36,957 nucleotides of DNA, taken from contig DAOQAK010000042.1 in NCBI GenBank assembly GCA_035353855.1, forward strand, positions 1 through 36,957, in the 5' to 3' direction. Origin of the DNA: Bacteroidales bacterium. Lineage in GTDB: Bacteria > Bacteroidota > Bacteroidia > Bacteroidales > CG2-30-32-10. The notes beneath the pieces are model-generated. The model did no database searches and had not been told where the DNA came from. It was given only the letters and a program-made list of their open reading frames with translations. The position numbers were made by a program, and so were the translations under genes. Positions 8,591 through 16,545 of the stretch are shown one piece after another (the stretch's first letter is position 1; the number at the start of each line of letters is the position of its first letter).

Positions 8591-8937
8591 TAATTTTTGA
8601 GTTCCTCTTTAAGTTGTTTTACAACTTCATCAGAAATGATTTTAATTTCATTTAATATTTTTTCAATTTCCGGCTTTCTGTTGAAATCATTATAGGCTTC
8701 AGTACTTGCAAGTAAGGAATGTAAATTTTGAATTTGGAATAATTGTGCTGAAGTTTTGTATTTATGGGCTATTTGTTTTAATGTGGTTATATCTTCATTT
8801 TTTAAAGCAGTATCCATATCATGAATAAAAGTATCAGCCTGGCTAAGGAACATATGTATCATTTCAGTAATGAAAGTAGCATCTCCACCTGATAAATCTA
8901 TCAGGTTTTCCATGCTATATAATTTTTTATCATCCAT
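8587..8937 (-). CDS. Stand-alone HPt (histidine phosphotransfer) domain protein
   Basis: A 116-aa all-helical protein matching the HPt fold of phosphorelays. The motif AHKYKTSAQLF corresponds to the canonical HxLKGSA block, making His58 the probable phosphorylated residue. The N-terminal part has the usual D-LIDLSGGDATFITEMIHMFL pattern. The start is ATG 8937. A longer open frame runs to 9033 but crosses the terminator and the tRNA gene, so it is rejected. No sensor kinase or response regulator lies nearby, so its partners must be elsewhere. It lies immediately downstream of the tRNA-Asp terminator, and read-through from the tRNA promoter is possible. Confidence 0.85.
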   Translation of the reverse strand: MDDKKLYSMENLIDLSGGDATFITEMIHMFLSQADTFIHDMDTALKNEDITTLKQIAHKYKTSAQLFQIQNLHSLLASTEAYNDFNRKPEIEKILNEIKIISDEVVKQLKEELKNY

Positions 8938-8944
8938 ACAAAAT

Positions 8945-8971
8945 AAAAAAAGCTCCACTAACGGGAGCTTT
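8945..8971 (-). terminator. Rho-independent terminator of tRNA-Asp
   Basis: On the minus strand, AAAGCTCC and GGAGCTTT (8964-8971 and 8949-8956) form an 8-bp stem around a 7-base loop, followed by a T-run (8945-8950). It begins 3 bases after the tRNA 3' end. Confidence 0.85.
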
Positions 8972-8974
8972 AAG

Positions 8975-9048
8975 CGGTCCGGACGGGACTCGAACCCGCG
9001 ACCCCGTGCGTGACAGGCACGTATTCTAACCAACTGAACTACCGAACC
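8975..9048 (-). tRNA. tRNA-Asp (anticodon GTC)
   Basis: A 74-nt tRNA on the minus strand. The acceptor stem GGTTCGG pairs with CCGGACC (one G-U). The D-arm is GTTCAGTTGGTTAGAAT. The anticodon loop CTGTCAC contains GTC. The T-arm is GCGGGTTCGAGTCCCGT. Discriminator base G73 is the Asp identity base. The 3' CCA is not encoded. The sequence closely follows bacterial tRNA-Asp. Confidence 0.97.
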
Positions 9049-9079
9049 ATTAAATAATGAACTCTTGAATTAAGGATTG

Positions 9080-9110
9080 CAAATGTAATATAATTTTTAT
9101 TATCAGCAAA
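9080..9110 (-). promoter_or_regulatory. Bacteroidota-type promoter for tRNA-Asp
   Basis: On the minus strand, TTTG (9107-9110), 19 bases, then TACATTTG (9080-9087): an exact consensus match about 32 bases upstream of the mature tRNA 5' end. Confidence 0.75.
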
Positions 9111-9175
9111 AAAATATTCATAGTTTGTTAAATTTTATAATTTCAGTACTAAAGTCCAAATATTTAAGGTGTCAA

Positions 9176-9236
9176 ATAACTCCGCCCTTAAGGGCGTAGT
9201 TATGGAAAATAACCACAAATAAAGGGCTTCATCCCT
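9176..9236. repeat. REP-like double palindrome in the noncoding gap
   Basis: ATAACT-C-CGCCC-TTAA-GGGCG-T-AGTTAT (9176-9203) is a 28-base near-perfect palindrome. Twenty bases later AGGG-CTTCAT-CCCT (9223-9236) forms a second hairpin. The GC-rich cores stand out in an AT-rich intergenic stretch. This paired-hairpin look is typical of dispersed REP/BIME-like elements; that identification is inference because only one copy is in the window. Confidence 0.5.
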
Positions 9237-9510
9237 GAAATAATAGTATTAAAAATAAAATAGAATGTTTTTTAATAAAATTTAAATAACCTCACTGTAT
9301 ATGTAAAATTTTTTTTGAAGGCAACTTTTTTAAAAAATAAGCGTCATTATTATGAACTGTTTAGCAGGAATTGTTAATATGTGTTAATATTAATAATTTT
9401 GGTCGAAAATAATTTTTTTTAGTTAATTTTGTAATTGTGTTATTTTGTTCTTTTTTATTTAAAGGTATAATTTTTGAAGAGAAGGAAAAAATATTTATAA
9501 ATTGTTAATT
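9237..9510. other. Noncoding leader region with probable promoter for the DUF1573 genes
   Basis: No gene is visible. The sequence is extremely AT-rich. A plus-strand promoter candidate is TTTG at 9398-9401 and TAATTTTG (full match to TAnnTTTG) at 9424-9431, with a 22-base spacer slightly longer than consensus. It leaves a leader of about 75 bases before the ATG at 9511. Confidence 0.4.
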
Positions 9511-9975
9511 ATGAAAAGAGTAATTTTAACTTTAGTATCCGTGTTTTTTGTGTTGTTTATAGCTAATGCTCAAACTACAACTGCTCCTTCAGAAAATGCT
9601 TCAGGTGCAGAAATAAAATTTGATAATATTGTTCATGATTATGGAACCGTTCAAAAAGGTGCAGATGGAAAATGTGAATTTGTTTTTAAAAATACGGGTA
9701 CTGAACCTTTGATCCTTTCGAATGTTACCACATCTTGTGGTTGCACTGTACCATCTTGGCCTAAAGAACCAATTCTTCCTGGTAAAACAGGTGCAATTAA
9801 AGTAACTTATACTAAAATGAATACTCCTGGAACCATCAGTAAACAAATTACAGTAAATTCCAATGCCAGTAATGGAACAATTGTACTAAGTATTAAAGGT
9901 CTTGTTGTAGATAATACACCAGCTACTAATAATGCAGACAAACCGGCAAATGAAAAAGCAACGCCATTGAAATAA
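9511..9975 (+). CDS. Secreted DUF1573 domain protein (copy 1)
   Basis: A 154-aa protein. Residues 1-23 are a signal peptide ending IANAQ. Residues ~35-130 are a DUF1573 beta-sandwich (ASH/Ig-like), with VHDYGTVQKG, the Cys pair in TTSCGCT, and WPKEPILPGKTG. The C-terminal ~20 residues are a low-complexity N/A/K tail. The family is abundant in Bacteroidota and localises to the periplasm or surface; no biochemical function is established. The start is the ATG at 9511 that begins the signal peptide; a TTG three codons upstream is less likely. It is followed after 26 bases by a close paralogue. Confidence 0.88.
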   Translation: MKRVILTLVSVFFVLFIANAQTTTAPSENASGAEIKFDNIVHDYGTVQKGADGKCEFVFKNTGTEPLILSNVTTSCGCTVPSWPKEPILPGKTGAIKVTYTKMNTPGTISKQITVNSNASNGTIVLSIKGLVVDNTPATNNADKPANEKATPLK

Positions 9976-10001
9976 TCCCAAAATTTTAAAATTTGATAAA
10001 T

Positions 10002-10472
10002 ATGAAAAAGGTCACTTTATTATTAATGTTTGCATTTGTCATGTTCATGGTTACGAATGCACAAACTGAAACAAAGACTTCTACAGAGCAGACAGCTACC
10101 AATGGACCAGTAATTACTTTTCAAAACCTTGTTCACGATTATGGAACAGTTCAGAAAGGTTCAGATGGGAATACAGAGTTTAAATTCACTAATACTGGTA
10201 ATGAGCCTTTGGTTCTTACCAATGTTACTACCAGCTGAGGCTGCACTATATCGGCTTGGCCGAAGGAACCAATTTTACCTGGAAAATCAGGAGTTATAAA
10301 GATTAATTATACCAAAATGAGTAGTCCGGGAAATATCAGTAAACAAATTACTGTTCTTTCTAATGCAAACAATGGTACTATTGTTTTAAGCATTAAAGGT
10401 ACCGTTGTTGATAATACAACAAATACTACTCCTGAAAAACCAGTAAACGAAACAGTTACTCCTTTGAAATAA
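10002..10472 (+). pseudogene. DUF1573 domain protein copy 2, with in-frame TGA at a conserved Cys codon
   Basis: A 157-codon frame from ATG 10002 to TAA 10470-10472, parallel to copy 1 throughout: signal peptide ending VTNAQ, VHDYGTVQKG, TNVTTS, then GCTISAWPKEPILPGKSG and a Pro/Asn/Thr-rich tail. The frame is intact except for one TGA at codon 79 (10236-10238), exactly where copy 1 has the first Cys of its CGC motif. Reading TGA as Cys or Sec gives a complete 156-aa protein. The simplest explanation is a young nonsense mutation (TGC or TGT to TGA) or a sequence error. Selenocysteine recoding cannot be excluded: a small hairpin TCGGC-TTG-GCCGA lies at 10251-10263, but its loop lacks the G expected in the first two positions of bacterial SECIS loops. 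Confidence 0.65.
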
Positions 10473-10516
10473 AATTCAGAAGAAGCAGTTTTTGAATTAA
10501 CAAAAAATATATCTTT

Positions 10517-10543
10517 GTCCCGATTATTCGGGACTTTTTTATT
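10517..10543 (+). terminator. Rho-independent terminator after the DUF1573 pair
   Basis: GTCCCGA (10517-10523) and TCGGGAC (10528-10534) form a 7-bp stem with a TTAT loop, followed by TTTTTTATTT. It sits between the DUF1573 pair and the aminotransferase start, so the longer aminotransferase frame beginning at 10515 cannot be the true start. Confidence 0.85.
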
Positions 10544-10556
10544 TATATTATATACT

Positions 10557-11753
10557 ATGCCACAAATATCACAAAAAGGCTGCATGATGCCGGCCTCACC
10601 AATTCGAAAACTTGTTCCTTTTGCTGAAGAAGCAAAAAAAAGAGGAATAAAAATTTATCATCTTAATATCGGACAACCTGATATTGAAACGCCTGAAATA
10701 GCTATGAATGCTATTCGCAACACCGATTTAAAAGTGGTTGAATATAGCCATTCTGCAGGAATTCCTTCATACAGGAAAAAACTTTGCGAATATTATAAGC
10801 GTTTTAATATTGATATAACTCCGGACGAAATTATTGTAGCAAATGGCGGTTCAGAAGCAATTTTATTTGCATTACAAACTTGCCTGAATCCAGGTGAAGA
10901 AATTATTATTCCTGAACCTTTTTATGCTAACTATAATGGATTTGCTGTAAATTCAGGTGTTACCGTAAAGCCTATCAATTCATCTATTGAAACTGGTTTT
11001 GCTCTTCCTCCGATTGCTGATTTTGAAAAATCAATAACACCAAAAACCAAAGCTATTATGGTGTGCAATCCAAGTAATCCAACAGGGTATCTTTATTCAA
11101 AAGAAGAACTGGAACTGCTCAGAGATATTGTAAAAAAACATGATCTTTATCTTATGTCAGACGAAGTTTACAGGGAATTCTGTTATGATGGTAAAGTTCA
11201 TTATTCTGCTATGAATTTGAAGGGTATTGAAGAAAATGTGATTCTTCTCGATTCTATTTCTAAGCGATACAGTGCATGCGGTGCGCGCATAGGGACATTT
11301 ATAAGCAAGAATAAAGAAGTGATGAAAACTGCGATGAAATTTGCGCAGGCAAGATTAAGTCCTCCAACTTTTGGACAGATTTTAGCTGAAGCTGCTATTG
11401 ATACTCCTAAAGAATATTTTGATAAAGTGCTCAATGAATATATTGCACGAAGAAATATTGTTGTGGAATCGATAAATAAAATGCCTGGATGTTATTGTCC
11501 TAAACCGAGTGGTGCATTTTATGCTGTAGCAAAACTTCCAATAGATAATTCAGATAAATTCTGTCAGTGGTTACTTGAAGATTTTAATTATGAAAAGCAA
11601 ACGGTAATGTTAGCTCCGGCAACAGGGTTTTATTCTACACCAGGTTTGGGTAAAGACGAGGTTCGTATCAGTTATGTGTTGAACCTTGAATCGCTTAAAA
11701 ATTCAATGAAATGCCTTGAGGAAGCGTTAAAGGTATATCCGGGGAAAAAATAA
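10557..11753 (+). CDS. Class I/II PLP-dependent aminotransferase
   Basis: A 398-aa fold-type I aminotransferase of the aspartate aminotransferase superfamily. It transfers amino groups between an amino acid and a 2-oxoacid in the cytoplasm. Visible signatures are NIGQPDIETP (residues 37-46), VANGGSEAI (94-102), VCNPSNPTGYLYS (169-181, with substrate-carboxylate Asn174), MSDEVYREF (Asp202 to the PLP ring nitrogen) and DSISKRYSACGARIG (Lys236, the Schiff-base lysine). The substrate cannot be decided from motifs; aspartate, aromatic or alanine aminotransferase are all possible. The start is ATG 10557, just past the upstream terminator. MMPASPIRKL at residue 10 is an alternative start. A terminator follows the gene. 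Confidence 0.92.
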   Translation: MPQISQKGCMMPASPIRKLVPFAEEAKKRGIKIYHLNIGQPDIETPEIAMNAIRNTDLKVVEYSHSAGIPSYRKKLCEYYKRFNIDITPDEIIVANGGSEAILFALQTCLNPGEEIIIPEPFYANYNGFAVNSGVTVKPINSSIETGFALPPIADFEKSITPKTKAIMVCNPSNPTGYLYSKEELELLRDIVKKHDLYLMSDEVYREFCYDGKVHYSAMNLKGIEENVILLDSISKRYSACGARIGTFISKNKEVMKTAMKFAQARLSPPTFGQILAEAAIDTPKEYFDKVLNEYIARRNIVVESINKMPGCYCPKPSGAFYAVAKLPIDNSDKFCQWLLEDFNYEKQTVMLAPATGFYSTPGLGKDEVRISYVLNLESLKNSMKCLEEALKVYPGKK

Positions 11754-11777
11754 TTATTGAAACTTTTTTTATAAAAA

Positions 11778-11808
11778 GGCTGAATGTTTTATTCAGTCTT
11801 TTTTATTT
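11778..11808 (+). terminator. Rho-independent terminator after the aminotransferase
   Basis: GGCTGAAT (11778-11785) pairs with ATTCAGTC (11791-11798, one G-U) around a GTTTT loop, followed by a T-run. Confidence 0.8.
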
Positions 11809-11885
11809 ACAGCAAGTTTATTTAATTTTTGGTATCTAATATTTTGTATATTTGTAAAAGATAAAAATTTGTAACCCAAAAACAC

Positions 11886-13625
11886 ATGAAAAAATATTTA
11901 CTCTTTTCAATAATTATAATTGGAATATTCATTACCAACATTGTTCGTTCACAAGATGAATTACAACCAAAGATTGATTCAATTATACTTAAAAAGATAA
12001 AATCTGAAAACAAAACAGAATTTGTAGTAGTCTTGAAAGACCAGGCGGATGTGAGTGGAGCTTATAAACTTAAAACTAAAGAAGAGAAAGGTCAGTATGT
12101 ATATGATTTGCTTACTGAGAAAGCTTCGCAAACGCAGTCAGAAGTTTTAAATATAATTTACGATAGCAAAGCTGAATTTCAATCATTCTGGGTTGTTAAT
12201 GCAATATGGGTAAAAGGAAATGTTGATTTGGTAAATAAAATTGCAAAGCTCGACTGTGTAAGAGAAATTATTGATAATGCTACTTATACTTTTCCTAAAC
12301 CTATATTCGAAGAGACAAATAATATTGACGATACTAAGGCTGTAGAGTGGGGTATATCTCAAACCAAAGCTGATCAGGTTTGGGCACTGGGATTCACAGG
12401 ACAAGGTGTAGTTGTTGCCGGTGAAGATACAGGTTATGATTGGACGCATACGGCAATAAAAGGTAAATACCGTGGATGGAATGGATCAACTGCCGATCAT
12501 AACTACAACTGGCATGATGCAATTAAAACGGGTAATGGCGGGAGTTGTGGAGTGAATTCACAAGTTCCCTGTGATGATAATTCTCATGGAACACATACTA
12601 TGGGAACAATGGTAGGTGATGATGGTGCGACAAATAAAATTGGTATGGCTCCAGGTGCTAAATGGATTGGATGCCGTAATATGGACCAGGGCGCAGGTAC
12701 ATTAACTTCATACATTGATTGTTTTCAATTTTTCCTGGCTCCAACAAAATTAGATGGAACTGCTGCCGATGCTACAAAAGCTCCACATGTAATTAACAAC
12801 TCATGGGGCTGTGACGGTACTGAGGGATGCAATAGTTCGAATTATGCAACTATGGAAACGGTAATTAATAATTTAAAAGCTGCAGGTATAGTGGTTGTGG
12901 TATCAGCAGGTAATGATGGCTCTGATTGTTCAACCATTACAACACCGGCTGCTATATATGACAATAGTTTTGTTGTAGGTTCAACAACCAGCAGCGATGC
13001 AATTTCTTCATTTAGTAGTCGCGGGCCTGTTACAGTTTATACATCAACAATGGTAAAACCAGATATTAGTGCCCCGGGTTCAAATATAAGGTCGTGCGTG
13101 CCCGGAGGTTCTTATTCAACAATGAGCGGAACAAGTATGGCTGGTCCTCATGTTGCAGGTATGGTGGCATTAATAATTTCTGCAAACCCTTCACTGGCAG
13201 GTAATGTAGATTCTATAGAATCGGTAATTAAACATTCTGCAGTACATTTAACAAGCACTCAAACATGCGGTAGTGTTTCGGGTTCGACCATTCCGAATTA
13301 TACTTTTGGTTATGGTCGTATTGATGCACTGGCTGCTGTAAATGCTGTTTTGACTTCATTACATGAAAATGTAAAACCCCAAATTATTGTGAATACTTAT
13401 CCTAATCCGATTACTGAAAATGTAACATTTGCAATTACAAATTTGAATGAACCTGTAAAATTTCAATTGTTTGATATCACCGGACAAAGCATTATTACTG
13501 AAATGTGGGATAATGTAATTACACAACATGAGCTTGATTTATCAAATCTTTCTTCGGGAGTTTATTATTATAAACTATCTAATGATAACGATAATTTTGA
13601 AGGAAAACTTTTGAAAGTAAAATAA
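11886..13625 (+). CDS. Secreted subtilisin-like serine protease with T9SS sorting domain
   Basis: A 579-aa secreted protease of family S8. Residues 1-23 are a signal peptide. Residues ~45-135 resemble an I9 propeptide inhibitor domain. The catalytic domain spans ~150-480, with Asp181 (VVVAGEDTGYD), His234 (DDNSHGTH) and Ser417 (SGTSMAGPHVAG), and the oxyanion Asn in NNSWG (304-305). The C-terminal ~75 residues are a type A T9SS sorting domain (TYPNPITENVTF, FDITGQSI, LSSGVYYYKL, ending KLLKVK). The protein should therefore be exported through Sec and then across the outer membrane by the PorSS/T9SS. A -7 element TATATTTG is at 11847-11854. Many Cys residues suggest disulfides. Confidence 0.93.
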   Translation: MKKYLLFSIIIIGIFITNIVRSQDELQPKIDSIILKKIKSENKTEFVVVLKDQADVSGAYKLKTKEEKGQYVYDLLTEKASQTQSEVLNIIYDSKAEFQSFWVVNAIWVKGNVDLVNKIAKLDCVREIIDNATYTFPKPIFEETNNIDDTKAVEWGISQTKADQVWALGFTGQGVVVAGEDTGYDWTHTAIKGKYRGWNGSTADHNYNWHDAIKTGNGGSCGVNSQVPCDDNSHGTHTMGTMVGDDGATNKIGMAPGAKWIGCRNMDQGAGTLTSYIDCFQFFLAPTKLDGTAADATKAPHVINNSWGCDGTEGCNSSNYATMETVINNLKAAGIVVVVSAGNDGSDCSTITTPAAIYDNSFVVGSTTSSDAISSFSSRGPVTVYTSTMVKPDISAPGSNIRSCVPGGSYSTMSGTSMAGPHVAGMVALIISANPSLAGNVDSIESVIKHSAVHLTSTQTCGSVSGSTIPNYTFGYGRIDALAAVNAVLTSLHENVKPQIIVNTYPNPITENVTFAITNLNEPVKFQLFDITGQSIITEMWDNVITQHELDLSNLSSGVYYYKLSNDNDNFEGKLLKVK

Positions 13626-13645
13626 TAAATTGCTGAAAAATATTG

Positions 13646-13680
13646 AAAAGACTGGAGTTTAGGTGCTCCAGTCTTTTTTG
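13646..13680. terminator. Bidirectional terminator between the subtilase and dus
   Basis: GACTGGAG (13650-13657) and CTCCAGTC (13666-13673) form an 8-bp stem with T6 on the plus side and A4 on the other. It can serve both convergent genes and overlaps the last codon and stop of the dihydrouridine synthase gene. Confidence 0.8.
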
Positions 13681-14612
13681 TTTTCTTTATTAAATATTTT
13701 TTTTGTTATATCATTTACTTCATTGAAAGAGTGCGTGTGTGAAATGATTTTAAATATTTTTTCTGATTCCAAAAACCTTTTGCTGAAAAATTTCCAGTAA
13801 TCTTTTATTTTATTCATCAGCTGTTTTTCTGTTTTATGAATTTTTAATTGATGATAAATTTCGAGAATAAAATTCAGAAAAATTTCATTTTGCTTTTCAT
13901 CTGATAAATTTTGTTTTCCCTTAATTAATGAAGGAAGTAGTGGATTCAGTAAAACACCTCTGCCAATCATCCATGTTTTCATTTCAGGATATATTTTCTG
14001 AATATTTTGAAAATCATTTAAATTGAAAATATCTCCGTTATAAATGATTTTATGTTTTATTAACGGAATGCATTTCTGCATAACGTTATGATGTATTTCC
14101 CCTTCGTACATCTGCGATGCAGTGCGGGGATGAATAATTATATTTTCTAAAGGATAATCATTTAATATAGGAATCAATTGAAAAATGTCATCTGTGTCAT
14201 TTAACCCAAGCCTTAATTTTATTGATAATTTCTGAGGAATATGAGGGATAACTTTTTCTAAAATTTCATTTACTAATTCAGGAAATGGTAATAATCCTGA
14301 ACCTCTTTTTTTCTTTGTAATATTTTTTATCGGGCAACCTAAATTCCAATTAATAATATTGTATCCCCAATCATTAAGTATTGACGCCATTTGTATGAAA
14401 TGCTCGGCATTATTCCCAATAAGCTGTGGAATTACAGGCATGGTATGATTATTCTCAGGAAGCACATCTTTTGCAATTCGCAAAATCCCGTTTTTACCTT
14501 TAGCCATAGGGATGAAAGGACTTACAGCTACATCAATGCATTCGTAATATTTGCTGTAAGCATTACGATAAATAAAATCGGTGTATCCTTGTAATGGCGC
14601 CAGGTAAATCAT
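13659..14612 (-). CDS. tRNA-dihydrouridine synthase family protein
   Basis: A 317-aa FMN-dependent Dus enzyme that reduces uridine to dihydrouridine in tRNA D-loops using NADPH. The protein begins with the family start MIYLAPLQGYTDFIYR and carries IPQLIGNN, then NWNLGCPIKNITKKKRGSGLL with catalytic Cys93, then the TIM-barrel segments LSIKLRLG, IIIHPRTASQMYEG, IIYNGDI and WMIGRGVLLNPLL. Length is typical. The Dus subtype (A/B/C) cannot be fixed by eye. It has its own promoter at 14635-14667 and is convergent with the subtilase. Confidence 0.93.
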   Translation of the reverse strand: MIYLAPLQGYTDFIYRNAYSKYYECIDVAVSPFIPMAKGKNGILRIAKDVLPENNHTMPVIPQLIGNNAEHFIQMASILNDWGYNIINWNLGCPIKNITKKKRGSGLLPFPELVNEILEKVIPHIPQKLSIKLRLGLNDTDDIFQLIPILNDYPLENIIIHPRTASQMYEGEIHHNVMQKCIPLIKHKIIYNGDIFNLNDFQNIQKIYPEMKTWMIGRGVLLNPLLPSLIKGKQNLSDEKQNEIFLNFILEIYHQLKIHKTEKQLMNKIKDYWKFFSKRFLESEKIFKIISHTHSFNEVNDITKKIFNKENKKDWST

Positions 14613-14634
14613 TTAAAAGTATCGTTATTACTGA

Positions 14635-14667
14635 CAAAGATAAGAATCAAATTAGTTCGGATTCAAA
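14635..14667 (-). promoter_or_regulatory. Bacteroidota-type promoter for dus
   Basis: On the minus strand, TTTG (14664-14667), 21 bases, then TATCTTTG (14635-14642): a full match to TTTG-N19-21-TAnnTTTG, about 22 bases upstream of the ATG. On the opposite strand TACTTTTG at 14763-14770 may be the -7 element of dapB. Confidence 0.7.
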
Positions 14668-14804
14668 ATAATTTTTATAGTTTAGAATAATGTTTAATTT
14701 TAACAAAAATGCATAATTATGTTGAATTTTTATAATTCTTTTTCTGTGATTTAAATTAAATCTACTTTTGAAAACATTTTTAAATATTCAATAGCAAACA
14801 AACT

Positions 14805-15530
14805 ATGAGACTAGGTATAATAGGATACGGAAGAATGGGTAAAATTGTTGAACAAATTGCAATTCAGCGAGGCCATAAAATAGTTTCGATTATTGATGTT
14901 GGTAGAAATGATAAGATTATTGAAGAAGCAGATTGTTATATCGATTTCTCGGTAGCAGAGGCTTTGGGAAAAAATGTTAATTTACTTTGTGAATTGCAGG
15001 TACCTGTTGTGATAGGTGTAACAGGATGGAATAAAAATATAAATGAATACACACAATTATTTTTAAATAAAAAAAATGTAGGAATCTGGAGTGGTAACTT
15101 TTCATTAGGCGTTAACCTGTTCTGGAAGGTTATTAAACAATCGACTGCTACATTTGATAAGTTTGCTAATGAATATGATATTCTTCTTCATGAGTTTCAT
15201 CATAAGAATAAGGTTGATTCGCCTTCAGGTACTGCAATTCAAACAGCAAACTTTATTTTAAATGCATCATCGGTGAAAAACGAAATTATTACCGAAACGC
15301 TACAGCGAAAGCGGAAAGATAATGAATTACATGTTACATCAACTCGTGGAGGTGCAATACCCGGAACGCATACTGTAATTTTTGACAGCAATTTCGATAC
15401 GGTAGAAATTACACACACCGCACGTTCAAGAGAAGGTTTTGCATTAGGTTCTGTGATTGCTGCCGAAAAGATAAATATACTGAAACCGGGATTACATAAT
15501 TTTTCTGAAATTTTCGATACCATAATTTAA
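14805..15530 (+). CDS. dapB: 4-hydroxy-tetrahydrodipicolinate reductase
   Basis: A 241-aa enzyme of the diaminopimelate/lysine pathway. It reduces the DapA product to tetrahydrodipicolinate with NAD(P)H. The N-terminal GYGRMGKIVEQIA is the dinucleotide-binding motif, VGVTGW is the cofactor loop, SGNFSLGVNLFW follows, and EFHHKNKVDSPSGTA carries the catalytic His/Lys block. The C-terminal HTARSREGFALG segment is also conserved. It is shorter than the E. coli enzyme (~270 aa) but normal for Bacteroidota. It is followed after 29 bases by dapA, so the two consecutive pathway steps are cotranscribed in reverse reaction order. Confidence 0.96.
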   Translation: MRLGIIGYGRMGKIVEQIAIQRGHKIVSIIDVGRNDKIIEEADCYIDFSVAEALGKNVNLLCELQVPVVIGVTGWNKNINEYTQLFLNKKNVGIWSGNFSLGVNLFWKVIKQSTATFDKFANEYDILLHEFHHKNKVDSPSGTAIQTANFILNASSVKNEIITETLQRKRKDNELHVTSTRGGAIPGTHTVIFDSNFDTVEITHTARSREGFALGSVIAAEKINILKPGLHNFSEIFDTII

Positions 15531-15559
15531 ACCCAAATCATAAATCAAAAAATAAAAAG

Positions 15560-16456
15560 ATGAAAAAAGTTTTTCAAGGTACTTATACAGCTGTTATCAC
15601 ACCTTTTACTAATGATAATAGAACCGATTGGCCGGCGTTTGAAAGAATAATTGAACAGCAGATAGCCGGTGGAGTTGAAGGTATTGTATTTATGGGCACA
15701 ACTGGCGAAAGTCCGACCCTGAGCGAAGCCGAGCATGCAGAAATATTAACCCGCTCTGCAAAAATTGTTAACAAACGTTGCCAGGTTATTCATGGCATTG
15801 GTTCAAATAACACAAACACTGCTATAACACTTGCTAAGGAAGCTGCTCATGCTGGCGCTGACGGACTGCTTGCTGTTGTGCCTTATTACAATAAACCAAC
15901 ACAGGAAGGATTATTACGCCATTTTACCGCAATTGCAAATACTACCGATGTTCCAATTATTATATACAACATTAAAGGTAGAACCGGTATCAATATGGAA
16001 ACTTCGACATTATTGAAGTTGGCTGAACATAAAAATATTGTTGCAGTAAAAGAAGCCAGTGGCGATGTGTCGCAAATGATAGATGTTATCAATAAAACTC
16101 CAGGTGATTTTTCTGTTCTTGTTGGCGATGACGGATTGATACTTCCATTTATGGCTTGTGGTGGCGATGGTGTTATTTCGGTAATATCGAATTGCGCACC
16201 ACGTGCAACATCAGATTTGGTGCGTATCTGCTTAAGAGGCGATTATCAAACTGCACAAAGATTATTCTACAGGTTGCTTGATATTATGAAAGTAGCTTTC
16301 ATTGAATCGAACCCTATTCCAATTAAAGAAATCATGTCGATGTTGGGGTATTGTTCACCAAACTTTAGGCTGCCGCTTTGCAGGGCTTCTGAAGGTTCAA
16401 TGAAAAAAATTGCAGAGATTGTAGAATATATTAAATCAATAGAGAAACCCATATAG
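15560..16456 (+). CDS. dapA: 4-hydroxy-tetrahydrodipicolinate synthase
   Basis: A 298-aa class I aldolase-type TIM barrel that condenses pyruvate with aspartate semialdehyde, the first committed step of lysine/diaminopimelate synthesis. Diagnostic residues are GTTGESPTL (46-54), VPYYNKPTQEGL (Tyr109/Tyr110), IIYNIKGRTG with Tyr136 and Arg141, and VAVKEASGD with Schiff-base Lys164, then VLVGDDGLILP. Length and block order are canonical. It follows dapB in the same unit and ends in TAG; a hairpin with a T-run lies about 25 bases downstream. Confidence 0.97.
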   Translation: MKKVFQGTYTAVITPFTNDNRTDWPAFERIIEQQIAGGVEGIVFMGTTGESPTLSEAEHAEILTRSAKIVNKRCQVIHGIGSNNTNTAITLAKEAAHAGADGLLAVVPYYNKPTQEGLLRHFTAIANTTDVPIIIYNIKGRTGINMETSTLLKLAEHKNIVAVKEASGDVSQMIDVINKTPGDFSVLVGDDGLILPFMACGGDGVISVISNCAPRATSDLVRICLRGDYQTAQRLFYRLLDIMKVAFIESNPIPIKEIMSMLGYCSPNFRLPLCRASEGSMKKIAEIVEYIKSIEKPI

Positions 16457-16481
16457 TTTTTTAGTGATTTATATTTTTTTT

Positions 16482-16545
16482 AGCCGTTGATGCTGGGGAT
16501 TATGGGTTTTTTTAGGTTTTTCCAGTTATCAACGGCTTTTAATTT
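16482..16545 (+). terminator. Candidate terminator hairpin after dapBA
   Basis: AGCCGTTGAT (16482-16491) pairs perfectly with ATCAACGGCT (16528-16537), extended inside by CTGG/CCAG, then TTTTAATTT. The loop region of about 25 bases is long for a simple terminator, so another structured role is possible. Confidence 0.5.

Noticed and set aside
8938..9033. N-terminal extension of the HPt protein to 9033
   Set aside because: The extension is the translated tRNA-Asp gene and its terminator.
10515..10556. Earlier start of the aminotransferase
   Set aside because: The extension would read through the terminator hairpin at 10517-10534.
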